A DNA stretch of 64,000 nt from Peribacillus muralis. GTDB taxonomy: Bacteria; Bacillota; Bacilli; Bacillales; DSM-1321. A program made the position numbers and the translations under genes. The stretch lies in contig NZ_LMBV01000007.1 in assembly GCF_001439925.1 (NCBI RefSeq), forward strand, positions 37,821 to 101,820, read 5' to 3'. Under the pieces are notes generated by a model, which made no database searches, was not told the DNA's origin, and saw only the letters and a program-made list of their open reading frames with translations. Positions 44,072 through 54,077 of the stretch are shown here, in pieces. How positions within the stretch are numbered: position 1 is the stretch's first letter; each line of letters starts with the position of its first letter.

Positions 44072-45314
44072 ATTTTGGATTGTTCTTTCCCATACATATC
44101 TATCGAAAATAAAAACGAAATCATTTATCATTTCGACAGTTATCATGATGGCCTTGATTCTTGTCCTGTCGAATATGTCGAGGCTTATTGAAGCATTCGA
44201 TGATGATGACAAGCAAAAGGTGGCCGTCATCGACCAAACTGAAGATCGCTTATTCGATCCTTATAAAAATGCCGTAAAAGGCGTGAACAAAGACCTTTCA
44301 ATTCTTTCCGTCCAAGATGAAAAAGAAGCGGAGAAGCTAGTAAATGCAGATGATATCGTAGGGTATCTTTTAATCGAAAAGGATGATTCGCTCGGCTTCA
44401 AAGGGACATATAAAGCGAATCAAATTTCAGATTCAATGGTAAGCAATGATTTGCTTCTCGCACTTACTCAGCTGAAAAGCTTAATAACGGCGAATGAATT
44501 GAAATTGACAGAGCAGCAAATCGCCAAGTTGAATACACCGCCAGCCTTTAAAACGATTGCCCTGGAGAAAAATGCAAAAACCGAAGAAGATCTAAATCAA
44601 GCTCGCGGTCTTGTATATGTGCTCCTGTTCGTCATTTATTTCGGTGTATTGATGTATGCCACGATGATCGCGATGGAGGTAGCCACTGAAAAAACATCAC
44701 GAGTCATGGAAATCCTGATTTCAAGTGTCCCGCCAGTGACGCAGATGTTTGCCAAAATCATGGGCATCGCATTACTTAGCCTTACCCAAATGATTTTGTT
44801 CTTTGGCGCCGGTTATTTATCGATCAAACAAAACTTGGCAAGTATGGATGAAGGATTCTTTTCCTTTTTTGGTTTTGGTAACACGAATATCTCAACCATC
44901 ATTTATGCAATCATCTTCGCTTTGCTCGGCTACTTCCTTTACGCGACGCTTGCGGCTTGTCTCGGATCCGTCGTCAGCAAAATAGAAGATGTTCAACAAA
45001 TGATTTCACCGATGACCATGTTAGTCGTCATTGCCTTTTTAATTGCAATGTTCGGACTCGGAAATCCATCAGCAAGTTATATCACTTTTACATCATTCAT
45101 TCCATTTTTCACGCCAATGATCATGTTCTTGCGTGTAGGTATGCTCGAAGTTCCATTTTGGGAAATTGCCCTCAGCATTGCCTTGATGCTCATCACCATT
45201 TTTCTACTTGGTATCATCGGAGCAAAAATCTATCGTGGCGGCGTCTTAATGTATGGAAGCTCCAAATCTCTCAAAAGTATCAAGAATGCCTTGCAATTAT
45301 CAAAGAAAAATTAA
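44064..45314 (+). CDS. ABC transporter permease (NatB/YhaP-like)
   Basis: 416 residues with one N-terminal helix (residues about 20-38), a long extracytoplasmic domain, and six helices in the second half, the ABC-2 layout of NatB and YhaP. The ATG at 44064 lies inside the end of the ATPase gene (eight-base overlap), indicating coupling. The pair is followed by the terminator at 45319-45360 (AAGCCTGGA with TCCAGGCTTT). Confidence 0.92.
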   Translation: MNKFWIVLSHTYLSKIKTKSFIISTVIMMALILVLSNMSRLIEAFDDDDKQKVAVIDQTEDRLFDPYKNAVKGVNKDLSILSVQDEKEAEKLVNADDIVGYLLIEKDDSLGFKGTYKANQISDSMVSNDLLLALTQLKSLITANELKLTEQQIAKLNTPPAFKTIALEKNAKTEEDLNQARGLVYVLLFVIYFGVLMYATMIAMEVATEKTSRVMEILISSVPPVTQMFAKIMGIALLSLTQMILFFGAGYLSIKQNLASMDEGFFSFFGFGNTNISTIIYAIIFALLGYFLYATLAACLGSVVSKIEDVQQMISPMTMLVVIAFLIAMFGLGNPSASYITFTSFIPFFTPMIMFLRVGMLEVPFWEIALSIALMLITIFLLGIIGAKIYRGGVLMYGSSKSLKSIKNALQLSKKN

Positions 45315-45318
45315 CAGC

Positions 45319-45360
45319 AAGCCTGGACTTTCCGTTTCCTTCGGAGAAATCCAGGCTTTA
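45319..45360 (+). terminator. Intrinsic terminator of the ABC operon
   Basis: AAGCCTGGA (45319-45327) pairs with TCCAGGCTT (45350-45358), with an inner TCCG/CGGA pair. Confidence 0.85.
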
Positions 45361-45405
45361 ATAAATTAACATTCATCAAAGAAATAGAAAGCTTATAGTG
45401 GTTGA

Positions 45406-45587
45406 TCACAATATCACTGATCCACCTAACAGGCCAACTAAACCGAATCCTTCTTTTTTAATCAAGTACTTGATAGCATCATTAATGAGGTATTGTTCAT
45501 CCTTTGCATATAAAAACGTAGTTAAAGCAAGTTGTGCTGATGACATGCAGACATTTTCTTTTTTAATAGAAAATGTCTGTTTTTTTC
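45406..45587. other. Small minus-strand frame and strong hairpin
   Basis: CAGACATTTTCT (45548-45559) pairs perfectly with AGAAAATGTCTG (45568-45579), followed by a seven-T run on the plus strand. There is no plus-strand gene before it. On the minus strand a 46-codon frame (45546 to 45406, MSSAQLALTTFLYAKDEQYL, tail GLVGLLGGSVIL) begins two bases after the hairpin, but it has no ribosome binding site. It may be a gene remnant. Confidence 0.4.
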
Positions 45588-45716
45588 ATTCGTAAACTTC
45601 GCACCTGAGCGACTTTAATCATTAATAAATTATTGGGGGTAGGTGAACAAGGTATTTCTCTATCATTATTGAATGTTACAAAGAGGTAATCTCAGATTAT
45701 GAGTAGAGGTGAAGTT

Positions 45717-46179
45717 ATGAATGTACGTTTGAAATGTGTAACGAGAGAAAATTGGGAAGAGGCATTATCACTGAAAGTTAAGGAGCAGCAAATTACCTTT
45801 GTACCGTCAGTAGCCGTATCACTTGCTAAAGTTTATATTAAACCAGACGGAGATAATATTGTTTATGTGCCTTTTGCCATCTATGACAAAAGAGCTAATG
45901 GTCGGCTTTATCATGCATGCTTACGATGCAAATACGACGAATATGTATTGGATAAACGGATTCATGATTGATGCAAGTTATCAAGGTAAAGGATATGGTC
46001 GTGCTGCCCTGTCAGAGATGGTTCATTGGATAACCAATAAGTTTACTAATTGTAAAGAAATTCGACTAACTGTATTTAAGGATAACGTAAATGCTTGCGA
46101 CTTATACAAACGCTTCGGCTTTTTGCCCACAGGGGCTGTATATGGAGAAGAAGATGTGTGGTTTCTTCCGTTAAAGTAA
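45717..46179 (+). pseudogene. Frameshifted GNAT acetyltransferase
   Basis: The first frame runs from ATG 45717 (GAGGTGAAG upstream): MNVRLKCVTRENWEEALSL to VYVPFAIYDK. At the AAAA run near 45888 the frame changes, and the rest continues in another frame as VGFIMHAYDANTTNMYWINGF, the acetyl-CoA loop DASYQGKGYGRAAL and VNACDLYKRFGF to the stop at 46179. Removing one A would restore the whole protein, so this is a single-base insertion or a sequencing error. Confidence 0.8.
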
Positions 46180-46671
46180 TGGTTATGGTGACGCTGCCAA
46201 TAAACCGGAAAAGGTCTCCCACTTAAACAAATAGCAGCGTAAATTCACCTTCACATTTTATTTGAGAAAGTTGGCTTATTCGTGAGCATTATCTATTAAA
46301 CTGAAGGAGTTCCATTCATGAGGGGATAGTGTTGTTGTTTCTTCTATTTGACTCAATACCTTTTGCCAAAGCATCTATCTCATCTTCAAGCTTGGATAGA
46401 TGAGATAGATGTTTTTGTATCAATTAGTATACATATCCAGGCCTAAGATTGTCGATGATATAGGTTTACTGAATGGATTTTGAGCTGTATTTTAAAGCAA
46501 CATCAGCGGAAGTTTATTCGACCTCTTACGTTGAACAATTCTGGTGTTTTTTGTGGATTTCATGACAGCCTAATGTTAGAGCAATACTTTTCCTTATGTT
46601 ACACGGATCCATCACCTTTAAGTATACAAGGGATGTGAGTGTAGAATCCATTCATTCAACTAGTTAGATAG
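46180..46671. other. Intergenic region with one strong terminator
   Basis: GCATCTATCTCATCT (46371-46385) pairs with AGATGAGATAGATG (46398-46411), followed by TTTTT. It lies 190 bases after the GNAT remnant. The rest shows no gene. Confidence 0.6.
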
Positions 46672-47565
46672 TTAATCAATAATAACATGCTCAAAATCTG
46701 GCATTTTTTTATCTTTTCGAAAACTGTCTGCAGAGTTGCCAATCATTTTCTTGAAAACTTTACTAAAATAATTCGCATTGTCATAGCCCGTTTCCATTGC
46801 AATTTCCTGAATCGTCTTATTTGTTGTTGATAAAAGTTCCATTGCTTTCTGTATCCGTATCTTTGTCAGAAATTGAATAGGTGTTGTTTTCATGTACTTT
46901 TGGAATTTATTCGTAAAATAGTATTTGGACAGTCCGGCATGCTTGGCGATGGATTCCAATGATAGAGGTTCATGATAGCGTGTCGTCATGAATTGAATTG
47001 CCATCAGGATATCATCCGGTATCCCAGTTTGTTGGTTATCCAGTCCTTTCGCAAAACGATATAGTCCCATGATAAATTCATATGCAAATGCAGAAGAAGT
47101 AAAGGTATCCTCTATGCCTTCATTTAATGCAAATTGATAGATTTTCTGCAGCAAAAAAATTAACGGGGCATTTGCATCCACAGGGACGATCAGCTCAAAT
47201 TGGCTACTCAGGTAATCCCAGCACTCCTCGGCTTTCGTCCCCTTCAGTGTAATGAAGATAAATTCCCACTCCGGACTTTTTTCAGGAAGATAATAACAAT
47301 GTTCACTTGGTACTTTGACGATAAATGCTTGGCCAGGTTTAACTGTATACGTTTTTTCACCTACCCGAACTTCTCCATATCCATTCAGTGTATATTGGAA
47401 AATACACGTTTTTAAATCATTTGGGCGCATACGGCCATCCCAGTAATAGTCAGTCGACGTTCGTTTTTCCAAACCGATGGAGGATATCCGAGCTGCCTCC
47501 GTTAAAGGCTCCTTTAAATTATGATACACAAAGCTATGGTGATTGTCATTTGATCGAGATAGCAA
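46672..47565 (-). CDS. AraC family regulator of the alpha-galactoside operon
   Basis: 297 residues with an N-terminal cupin-like arm/ligand domain (VRVGEKTYTVKPGQAFIVKVPSEHCYYLPE) and two C-terminal AraC helix-turn-helix motifs (LSLESIAKHAGLSKYYFTNKFQKYM and KTIQEIAMETGYDNANYFSKVFKKM, residues about 205-280). It is divergent from melA, so it is the probable activator of the operon. A second regulator of LacI type is encoded after melA. Confidence 0.88.
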   Translation of the reverse strand: MLSRSNDNHHSFVYHNLKEPLTEAARISSIGLEKRTSTDYYWDGRMRPNDLKTCIFQYTLNGYGEVRVGEKTYTVKPGQAFIVKVPSEHCYYLPEKSPEWEFIFITLKGTKAEECWDYLSSQFELIVPVDANAPLIFLLQKIYQFALNEGIEDTFTSSAFAYEFIMGLYRFAKGLDNQQTGIPDDILMAIQFMTTRYHEPLSLESIAKHAGLSKYYFTNKFQKYMKTTPIQFLTKIRIQKAMELLSTTNKTIQEIAMETGYDNANYFSKVFKKMIGNSADSFRKDKKMPDFEHVIID

Positions 47566-47608
47566 TATATTACCTCTTTTCCGATTTTATTTACCATTGC
47601 CTGGATAT

Positions 47609-47660
47609 TGGAAGCGCTGTATCATTTATTTTAACAATATGTTAATTAAAATTTACTAAA
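47609..47660. promoter_or_regulatory. Control region of melA
   Basis: Three elements lie side by side. TGGAAGCGCTGTAT (47609-47622) resembles a cre site for CcpA but has three mismatches. TTAACA-ATA-TGTTAA (47631-47645) is a perfect inverted repeat. TAAAATTTACTAAA (47647-47660) recurs exactly at 49102-49115, before the LacI gene. Confidence 0.45.
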
Positions 47661-47693
47661 TTTTCAACACTATCTTTTAAGGGAGGAAGAAAA

Positions 47694-49019
47694 ATGGAAA
47701 AAATTACATTCATCGGCGCAGGAAGTACCATTTTTACCAAAAACGTATTGGGTGACTGCATGTTGTCTCCCGCTCTCCAGGATTTTGAATTTGCTTTGTT
47801 CGATATCGACCCCGATCGTCTTTTAGAATCAGGAGTTTTGCTCAATGCTTTGAAAAGGACATTAAATGCCGGAGTTACAATCAAGACATACACAGATCGA
47901 AAAGAAGCATTGCAAGGTGCAAAATATGTGATTAACGCCATTCAAGTCGGAGGATACAAGCCAAGTACAGTCATTGATTTTGACATACCGAAAAAGTATG
48001 GCCTTCGTCAGACAATTGCCGACACAATTGGAATTGGGGGACTGTTCCGTGCGCTGCGTACGATTCCGGTCATGCTGGAGATTGCCAATGATATAGAAGA
48101 AGTTTGCCCGGATGCTTGGCTCTTAAATTACACAAATCCGATGGCCACACTAACAGGAGCTGTTTCACGGTATACAAATGTGAAAATGGTTGGCTTATGC
48201 CACAGCGTTCAAGTATGTACAAGCGATTTACTAAAAGATCTTGCTATTCCATACGAAAACATTGAAGAAAGAATTGCTGGTATTAATCATATGGCATGGC
48301 TGCTTGAAATCAAATCGAATGGCAAGGATTTATATCCTGAAATTAAGAAACGGGCGAAGGAAAAGCAACAATCAAAGCATCATGACATGGTCCGCTATGA
48401 GCTAATGGACAAATTCGGGTACTACGTGACAGAATCTTCTGAACATAACGCCGAATATCATCCTTTCTTCATTAAAGATAAATATCCTGAATTAATTGAC
48501 CGATTCAATATCCCCCTTGATGAATATCCGCGTCGATGTGAAGAACAAATTGCCAACTGGTTAAGAACGAAAGAAGAGCTGATGAATAACGAAAACTTAA
48601 CGCATGAGCGATCTAAAGAGTATGGATCGCGCATTATCGAAGCAATGGAAACGAACGAACCATTCGTATTTGGCGGCAACGTGTTAAATACCGGCGGCCT
48701 CATTTCCAATCTGCCGGAAAAAGCAGTTGTAGAGGTGCCTTGTATTGCGAATCGAAATGGCATTACACCAGCATATATGGGTGAACTTCCGGAACAGCTT
48801 GCAGCGTTGAACCGCTCAAATATTAATACACAGCTATTGACGATTGAAGCAGCTATGACAAAATCATCCGAAAAAATTTATCAAGCAGCTATGCTTGATC
48901 CGCATACAGCAGCAGAGCTTTCAATGGATGATATTATCAGCATGTGTGACGACTTAATTGAAGCGCATGGTGAGATGCTCCCGAAATATAAAATGAATAA
49001 AAAAGCTATCAAACAGTAA
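47694..49019 (+). CDS. melA: Alpha-galactosidase, glycoside hydrolase family 4
   Basis: NAD- and manganese-dependent alpha-galactosidase of 441 residues that splits melibiose, raffinose and related sugars in the cytoplasm. It shows the dinucleotide start ITFIGAGSTIFTKNVLGDCML, the metal-binding cysteine in GLCHSVQ (residues about 168-174) and the histidine in INHMAW (about 197-202). GGGAGGAAG precedes the ATG. It is the first structural gene, followed by a LacI regulator and an ABC sugar transporter. Confidence 0.94.
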   Translation: MEKITFIGAGSTIFTKNVLGDCMLSPALQDFEFALFDIDPDRLLESGVLLNALKRTLNAGVTIKTYTDRKEALQGAKYVINAIQVGGYKPSTVIDFDIPKKYGLRQTIADTIGIGGLFRALRTIPVMLEIANDIEEVCPDAWLLNYTNPMATLTGAVSRYTNVKMVGLCHSVQVCTSDLLKDLAIPYENIEERIAGINHMAWLLEIKSNGKDLYPEIKKRAKEKQQSKHHDMVRYELMDKFGYYVTESSEHNAEYHPFFIKDKYPELIDRFNIPLDEYPRRCEEQIANWLRTKEELMNNENLTHERSKEYGSRIIEAMETNEPFVFGGNVLNTGGLISNLPEKAVVEVPCIANRNGITPAYMGELPEQLAALNRSNINTQLLTIEAAMTKSSEKIYQAAMLDPHTAAELSMDDIISMCDDLIEAHGEMLPKYKMNKKAIKQ

Positions 49020-49101
49020 AACTTTCCGATGAATAAATATCAGAATATTATGACTATAAGGTTGTGAGGATCCCTTTCCATGCTACACTCATTTTATTCA
49101 G

Positions 49102-49115
49102 TAAAATTTACTAAA
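49102..49115 (+). promoter_or_regulatory. Second copy of the melA-upstream motif
   Basis: TAAAATTTACTAAA is identical to 47647-47660. Here it sits inside AGTAAA-A-TTTACT (49100-49112), a perfect inverted repeat that could bind the LacI regulator. Confidence 0.45.
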
Positions 49116-49130
49116 AATGAGGGAAGTCAA

Positions 49131-50243
49131 ATGGCAACAATTAAAGATATTGCCAAGCAAACGAATTTATCCGCTTCTACAGTGTCGCGAGTCTTAAATC
49201 ATGATGAAACACTTTCTGCTTCACCAGAAACGAAACAAAGAGTTTTCCAGATGGCCAGAGAATTAAATTATCGGACGGTCAAAAGCAGGCGCATGCAAAA
49301 TCTGGTCCATCAAAAAGAAGCAGGTAAAACAGGAGATACAAAAATTGGAATGGTACTGCTTCAGTCACAAGAGGAAGAAGCAAGAGACCCTTACTGGCAG
49401 TCCATTCGGGAAGGCATTGAAAAAGAAAGTGCCGACAGGGGTATCACTTCGTTAAAGTTAATTCGCCTTCATCATATGGTCAAAGCAAAAGAAGAACTTT
49501 CAGAACTGGACGGATTAGTAGTGGTTGGACGGATAGACGCTCAGATTCTTGAATCAATTTACGAATATAACCGCAATATTGTTCTTATTAACCAAGACGC
49601 GCATAAAGATCAATTCGATTCAATCATCTTTGATTATGAAAAAGCAGCCAGCCTGGCGATGGATCATCTGGGTGATTGTGGGTACAAGCGAATTGGCTAT
49701 ATTGGAGGGACAGAACGAATATCCGTCGAAGAAGCACAGGCATTGAAGAAGAAGGTTTATACACCTGACGCGCGCAAAACCGTATATGAAAGCAAAATGA
49801 AGCAGCGAAATGCCTATGATCGGGATTTGCTGTTTGTAAAAGAATATTCCATTCAATCCGGCTACGATTTAATGAAAGGTGCGGTTGGAAAGGACAGCTT
49901 GCCAGAAGCATTTTTTATCGCGAGTGACTCAATGGCAATTGGTGCCATAAGAGCGCTTCAGGAGGCAAATATCCGGGTCCCGGAAGATGTAGCAATCGTC
50001 AGTTTTAACGATATCGAAATGGCCCAATTTACCACACCGCCGTTGACAACTGTGAAAATCCCCACAGAAGAAATGGGCCGGTTTGGCGTTAAAATGATGC
50101 TTGATAGGTTAGAAGGGCGGGAAATGCCTGTAAAGATTATGGTTCCAACCACTTTAATTGTCCGGGAGAGCTGCGGTGTAAAACAGAAGAAGCTGGCAGA
50201 AAATCATCCACTAAAAGATATTCATTTGGAGGGAAATCCATGA
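49131..50243 (+). CDS. LacI family regulator (MsmR-like)
   Basis: 370 residues. The N-terminal helix-turn-helix is MATIKDIAKQTNLSASTVSRVL, followed by a periplasmic-binding-like effector domain with GLVVVGRID, ALAMDHLG-type SLAMDHLGDCGYKRIGYIGG and the C-terminal TTVKIPTEEMG. GAGGGAAG supports the ATG at 49131 over the ATG at 49080. The stop overlaps the start of the sugar-binding protein (ATGA). It resembles MsmR of B. subtilis, which sits before msmE there too. Confidence 0.88.
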   Translation: MATIKDIAKQTNLSASTVSRVLNHDETLSASPETKQRVFQMARELNYRTVKSRRMQNLVHQKEAGKTGDTKIGMVLLQSQEEEARDPYWQSIREGIEKESADRGITSLKLIRLHHMVKAKEELSELDGLVVVGRIDAQILESIYEYNRNIVLINQDAHKDQFDSIIFDYEKAASLAMDHLGDCGYKRIGYIGGTERISVEEAQALKKKVYTPDARKTVYESKMKQRNAYDRDLLFVKEYSIQSGYDLMKGAVGKDSLPEAFFIASDSMAIGAIRALQEANIRVPEDVAIVSFNDIEMAQFTTPPLTTVKIPTEEMGRFGVKMMLDRLEGREMPVKIMVPTTLIVRESCGVKQKKLAENHPLKDIHLEGNP

Positions 50244-51505
50244 AAAAACGAATGGTACTATCCGTACTTTCTTTATCAGCAATGATTGCACTGACAGCCT
50301 GTGGAAATAACAGCGTGGATAGCGGAGGAGAAAGCGGCGGTCAAGTTAAATTGACACTCATGTCCACGGCAACGGTAAAAGCGGACATGGATACGTTTAA
50401 AGAAATCGTAGCGGATTTCGAGAAAGAAAATCCAAATATTGATATTGAAGATACATACCCGGGGGACGGTTATGAAGACCTTGCACGCGTTAAAATGGCC
50501 GCGGATGACATGCCTGACTTATTTGACACGCACGGGTGGGCAAAAAGCCGGTATGGAGAGTACACTGAAGATTTAGGTGATATGGAATGGGCAGCAACCT
50601 TGGATCCGGCGATGGAGCCTATTTTGACGGACGATGAAGGAAAACTTCACGCCTATCCAATTAACCAGGCTCTGGACGGATTGTCATACAATAAAACCTT
50701 GCTAGATGAATATGGCATTGAAGCACCGTCAACATTCGATGAATTCATGGAGGCACTCGAAGCCGTTAAAGAAAAAAGCAATGGAAAAGTCGTTCCATTT
50801 TGGTTAGGAGGGTCTGATAAGAGCCAATTTGGCCAATATTTTGATCAATTTTCAACGCCGCTCCTTATCACCGATAAAGAAGACAGCTATAAAAAAGAGC
50901 TTTTGGACGGCTCCTTTGATTGGTCCAACTACACGTATCTTCCTGAAAAGCTGAAAGAAATGAATGATAAAGGATTGTTGAATAAAGACGTGCTGACAGC
51001 CCAATTAACACAGGGACCAGAATTGATGGCACAAAATAAAATTGCGTTTACGATGCTGAATGGTTCTATTGGCCGTGAAGTAACGAAGCTGAATCCGGAA
51101 TTGAAAGTTGGTACCATGCCGGTTCCCGCTATTCATCCAGGCGATTCACCAAGCTGGATCGGGGGAGAACGACTGACGCTTGCTGTATCGAAAAAGTCGG
51201 AACACCTTGAAGAAGCAAAGCAATTTATCGAGTATATTGCCCAGCCGGAAGTAGCGAAAAAGTTCGCGGAAGGTACGTCTCTTCCATCAGCTTTGACAAA
51301 TGTAGAAGCAGACAATTATTTTGCGGAATTTTATAAACAATATAAAGGAACACAGATTCATCCTTATTTTGATCGCACGTATTTGCCAAGCGGTATGTGG
51401 GATCCGATGGGCTCAACCGGACAAGAACTTATTGCAGGGACGATGGAGCCCGAACAGGTTTCTGAAAAAATGGCACAGGAATACACACGGTTAAGAGGGA
51501 AATAA
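50240..51505 (+). CDS. msmE: ABC sugar-binding lipoprotein (MsmE-like)
   Basis: Extracellular solute-binding lipoprotein of 421 residues. The lipobox is ALTACG with the lipidated cysteine near residue 21. The mature part is of the family 1 sugar-binding type: EIVADFEKENPNIDIE, KVVPFWLGG, SWIGGERLTLAVSKKSEHLEEAKQF. It delivers alpha-galactosides to the two permeases downstream. A sugar ATPase (MsmX/UgpC type) is not encoded here, as is common in Bacillus, where one shared ATPase serves several systems. Confidence 0.9.
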   Translation: MKKRMVLSVLSLSAMIALTACGNNSVDSGGESGGQVKLTLMSTATVKADMDTFKEIVADFEKENPNIDIEDTYPGDGYEDLARVKMAADDMPDLFDTHGWAKSRYGEYTEDLGDMEWAATLDPAMEPILTDDEGKLHAYPINQALDGLSYNKTLLDEYGIEAPSTFDEFMEALEAVKEKSNGKVVPFWLGGSDKSQFGQYFDQFSTPLLITDKEDSYKKELLDGSFDWSNYTYLPEKLKEMNDKGLLNKDVLTAQLTQGPELMAQNKIAFTMLNGSIGREVTKLNPELKVGTMPVPAIHPGDSPSWIGGERLTLAVSKKSEHLEEAKQFIEYIAQPEVAKKFAEGTSLPSALTNVEADNYFAEFYKQYKGTQIHPYFDRTYLPSGMWDPMGSTGQELIAGTMEPEQVSEKMAQEYTRLRGK

Positions 51506-51574
51506 CAGCATGTGGAAAAGGGGCGGGCACCAGCTCCTTTTCTCCAATAGCTTAGAAAAAAGGAGCTGTATAAA

Positions 51575-52504
51575 ATGGCTGTAGTGCTGACGAAGGCATC
51601 TAAAAAAATGAAAACGACGAGTCGAAAAATGAAAAAAACCCGGCGGGAATCTTCACTGTGGTGGATGTATCTGCCAAGTGCACTGATCGTGTGTTTGTTT
51701 ATTATCTATCCGTTCTTGGACGGCATCAGGATATCATTTACAAACTGGAACGGATTCTCACAGACGTATGACTATGTTGGGCTTGATCAATATAAGCGGA
51801 TGTTTGCCGACCCTGATACATGGCTAGTGGTGAAAAATACATTGCTTTTTGGCATTGGCAGCACGATTTTACAAAACATCGTTGGACTTGGATACGCTTT
51901 ATTGCTCAATCACAATTTAAAAGTACGAACCTTTACGAGAACGATCATTTTTTTGCCTGTTATTATCAGCCCACTTATTATGGGGTACATCTGGTATTTC
52001 TTCTTTGCATTCCAGGGCGGCGCGTTAAACGATATTATTATGTTTTTTGGCAAAGAGCCAATTAACGCACTCGGCAATCCAGCGGTCAATCCTTACATAA
52101 TTGTATTCGTTAACACATTCCAGTTTGTTGGTATTGCGATGATTATTTATCTTGCTGGCTTGCAAAGCATTTCAAAAGATTACTTTGAAGCAGCGGATAT
52201 TGATGGGGCGACTGGCTGGCAAAAGTTTAAAAACATTACCATTCCTCTATTAATGCCTTCAATCACAATTAATATCGTACTGAACATTATCGGCGGATTA
52301 AAACTGTTTGATGTAATCGTTGCATTGACGAACGGCGGTCCGGGAAATGCATCTCAGTCGATGTCGACATTTATGTATAACTTGTATTTTTCAAGACAGG
52401 ATGCGGGATACGCCGCAACGCAAGGGATATTAATGGCTCTCATTATTTTAGTCATCAGTATGGCTGCGCTTTTCTACTTTAAACGAAAAGAGGTTGAAGC
52501 TTAA
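51575..52504 (+). CDS. ABC sugar permease (MsmF/AmyD-like)
   Basis: 309 residues, six helices after a basic cytoplasmic tail (residues 1-30). It contains the family signature [22 protein letters not shown] near residue 210 that contacts the ATPase. AAAGGAG precedes the ATG. Its last base overlaps the next permease start (TTAATGG), so the two are coupled. Confidence 0.93.
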   Translation: MAVVLTKASKKMKTTSRKMKKTRRESSLWWMYLPSALIVCLFIIYPFLDGIRISFTNWNGFSQTYDYVGLDQYKRMFADPDTWLVVKNTLLFGIGSTILQNIVGLGYALLLNHNLKVRTFTRTIIFLPVIISPLIMGYIWYFFFAFQGGALNDIIMFFGKEPINALGNPAVNPYIIVFVNTFQFVGIAMIIYLAGLQSISKDYFEAADIDGATGWQKFKNITIPLLMPSITINIVLNIIGGLKLFDVIVALTNGGPGNASQSMSTFMYNLYFSRQDAGYAATQGILMALIILVISMAALFYFKRKEVEA

Positions 52505-53334
52505 TGGGGCAACTTTCATCACGGACAAAATGGTTGCTGACCGCACTTGCGCTGTTAATCACTGCCTTTCACCTGATTCCATTTTACATTTTGATTACGA
52601 CATCCTTAAAAAAGACGGGCGATTTCACATCCAAATGGTCTTTTCCCGATTACTTTGACACAGAAAACTTCGCGCTCGCGTGGGAACATGCTAATCTTGG
52701 GAATGCATTTGTAAACACGGCAATAATTACAATCCTCTCTGCCGTGCTTCTCATCTTTTTCGGCTCCATGTCAGCATATGCACTGGCAAGAAGAACAACA
52801 AAGCTGAACAAATACATGTATTTTCTATTTGTCGGGGTTATGGTTATCCCCCCACTGACAGCACTTGTTCCATTATACCGACTTGTTGTCGATATCGGGC
52901 TCATGAATACGCATTTGGTAGCGATTTTAAACAACGTCGCCGCCTTTATGCCATTGACGATATTCTTATATGCTGGTTTTATCCGCTCAACCATTCCCAA
53001 AGAATTAGAAGAAGCCGCAAAACTAGACGGCGCCAGCACGCTAGGTGTATTTTTCAAAGTGGTATTTCCACTTTTGAAACCGATTACAGCAACAGTGTTG
53101 ATCATTTCATCCGTATACATTTGGAACGACTATCAATTTGCAATTTTCTTCCTTCAAGATTCAAGTGTACAGACATTGACCGTTGCACTTGCAGGCTTCT
53201 TTGGACAAAATGTCAGCCAGCTCAACCTCGTTGCAGCAGCCGCTTTAATGGCGTCGCTTCCTATGGTGATTGTATTCCTATTTCTGCAGAGGTTCTTCAT
53301 CGAAGGACTGGCAGCTGGAAGTGTAAAGGGGTGA
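52504..53334 (+). CDS. ABC sugar permease (MsmG/AmyC-like)
   Basis: 276 residues with six membrane helices and the EAA signature EEAAKLDGASTLGVFFKVVFPLL near residue 165. It pairs with the permease at 51575. GAAAAGAGG lies upstream. It is the last gene of the melibiose/raffinose unit. Confidence 0.93.
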   Translation: MGQLSSRTKWLLTALALLITAFHLIPFYILITTSLKKTGDFTSKWSFPDYFDTENFALAWEHANLGNAFVNTAIITILSAVLLIFFGSMSAYALARRTTKLNKYMYFLFVGVMVIPPLTALVPLYRLVVDIGLMNTHLVAILNNVAAFMPLTIFLYAGFIRSTIPKELEEAAKLDGASTLGVFFKVVFPLLKPITATVLIISSVYIWNDYQFAIFFLQDSSVQTLTVALAGFFGQNVSQLNLVAAAALMASLPMVIVFLFLQRFFIEGLAAGSVKG

Positions 53335-53563
53335 TTGTTCAGGACATGTTACCGGACCAATGGGTGTAAAAGATTCTTGGTGCCATGATTCTACAGTGAA
53401 CAGACCAAGACAAACTGCTTTGAATAATGATGCTTACCTATCTGTTCATGAAAAGTCATAGCAACTAAACCGGGACTAACTGTAACTTAGTTAATAGAGA
53501 TAAATAGTTTATGGCTAAACGGCTGTAGCCAAGTTTGTGTTGCATATTAAATAAGGCAAAAAA

Positions 53564-53615
53564 GAAGGGGTAGCCCTAAAAGCCATATTCCTGACTTTGG
53601 GGTAGCCCCTTTTTG
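53564..53615 (+). terminator. Terminator-like hairpin after the sugar operon
   Basis: AAGGGGTAGCCC and GGGGTAGCCCCTTTTT can form a stem with imperfections, followed by T. It lies 230 bases after the last permease. No other feature is seen in 53335-53860. Confidence 0.6.
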
Positions 53616-53860
53616 TTGCACCGTAATCCGTCGCAGCTACAGCATCTTATCGATGGCCAGCCCTATCTGCCTGTTTCAGCTTCCTGATGTTGCGAAATAA
53701 TAAAGTTCTAAAAAAATTGATTTTATAAGTAAAACTGTTTTTTTCATGACCACAATTATTATTTGAGAGTAATGTTGTTTGTTTTAGCATTAACAATAAA
53801 ACCGGTTCTAAAGATGCTTATACTACTTTCCGATGAACGCAATTTTTCATTCTAAAGTTC

Positions 53861-54043
53861 TTACTTTGTATTTTTGCTATTCTTTTTTAGATTCAAACCG
53901 ATAATTAATTGATATATCCCAAAAAGAACACTTACTACGACAATAGCAACCCATGCATAATCATATGGAACAGTGAAATATACAACAATTAGACACGCTA
54001 AAACTATTAGGTATCCAATATTAAACGCTTTTTTAAAAGTTAT
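53861..54043 (-). pseudogene. Two-helix small membrane protein without a usual start codon
   Basis: A 60-codon frame reads ITFKKAFNIGYLIVLACLI, then VPYDYAWVAIVVVSVLFG and a basic tail. GAGGTGA lies eight bases before the first codon, but that codon is ATA and a TAA precedes it, so the start was probably ATG and is mutated. Two helices and a basic tail fit a bacteriocin immunity protein, and a broken bacteriocin-like gene lies just upstream. Confidence 0.45.
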
Positions 54044-54077
54044 TTAAATCACCTCATTTTTTAGCATTAATAATTAA

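Noticed and set aside
47609..47622. Firm cre site before melA
   Set aside because: Three positions differ from the consensus, so it is kept only as a cre-like element of low confidence.
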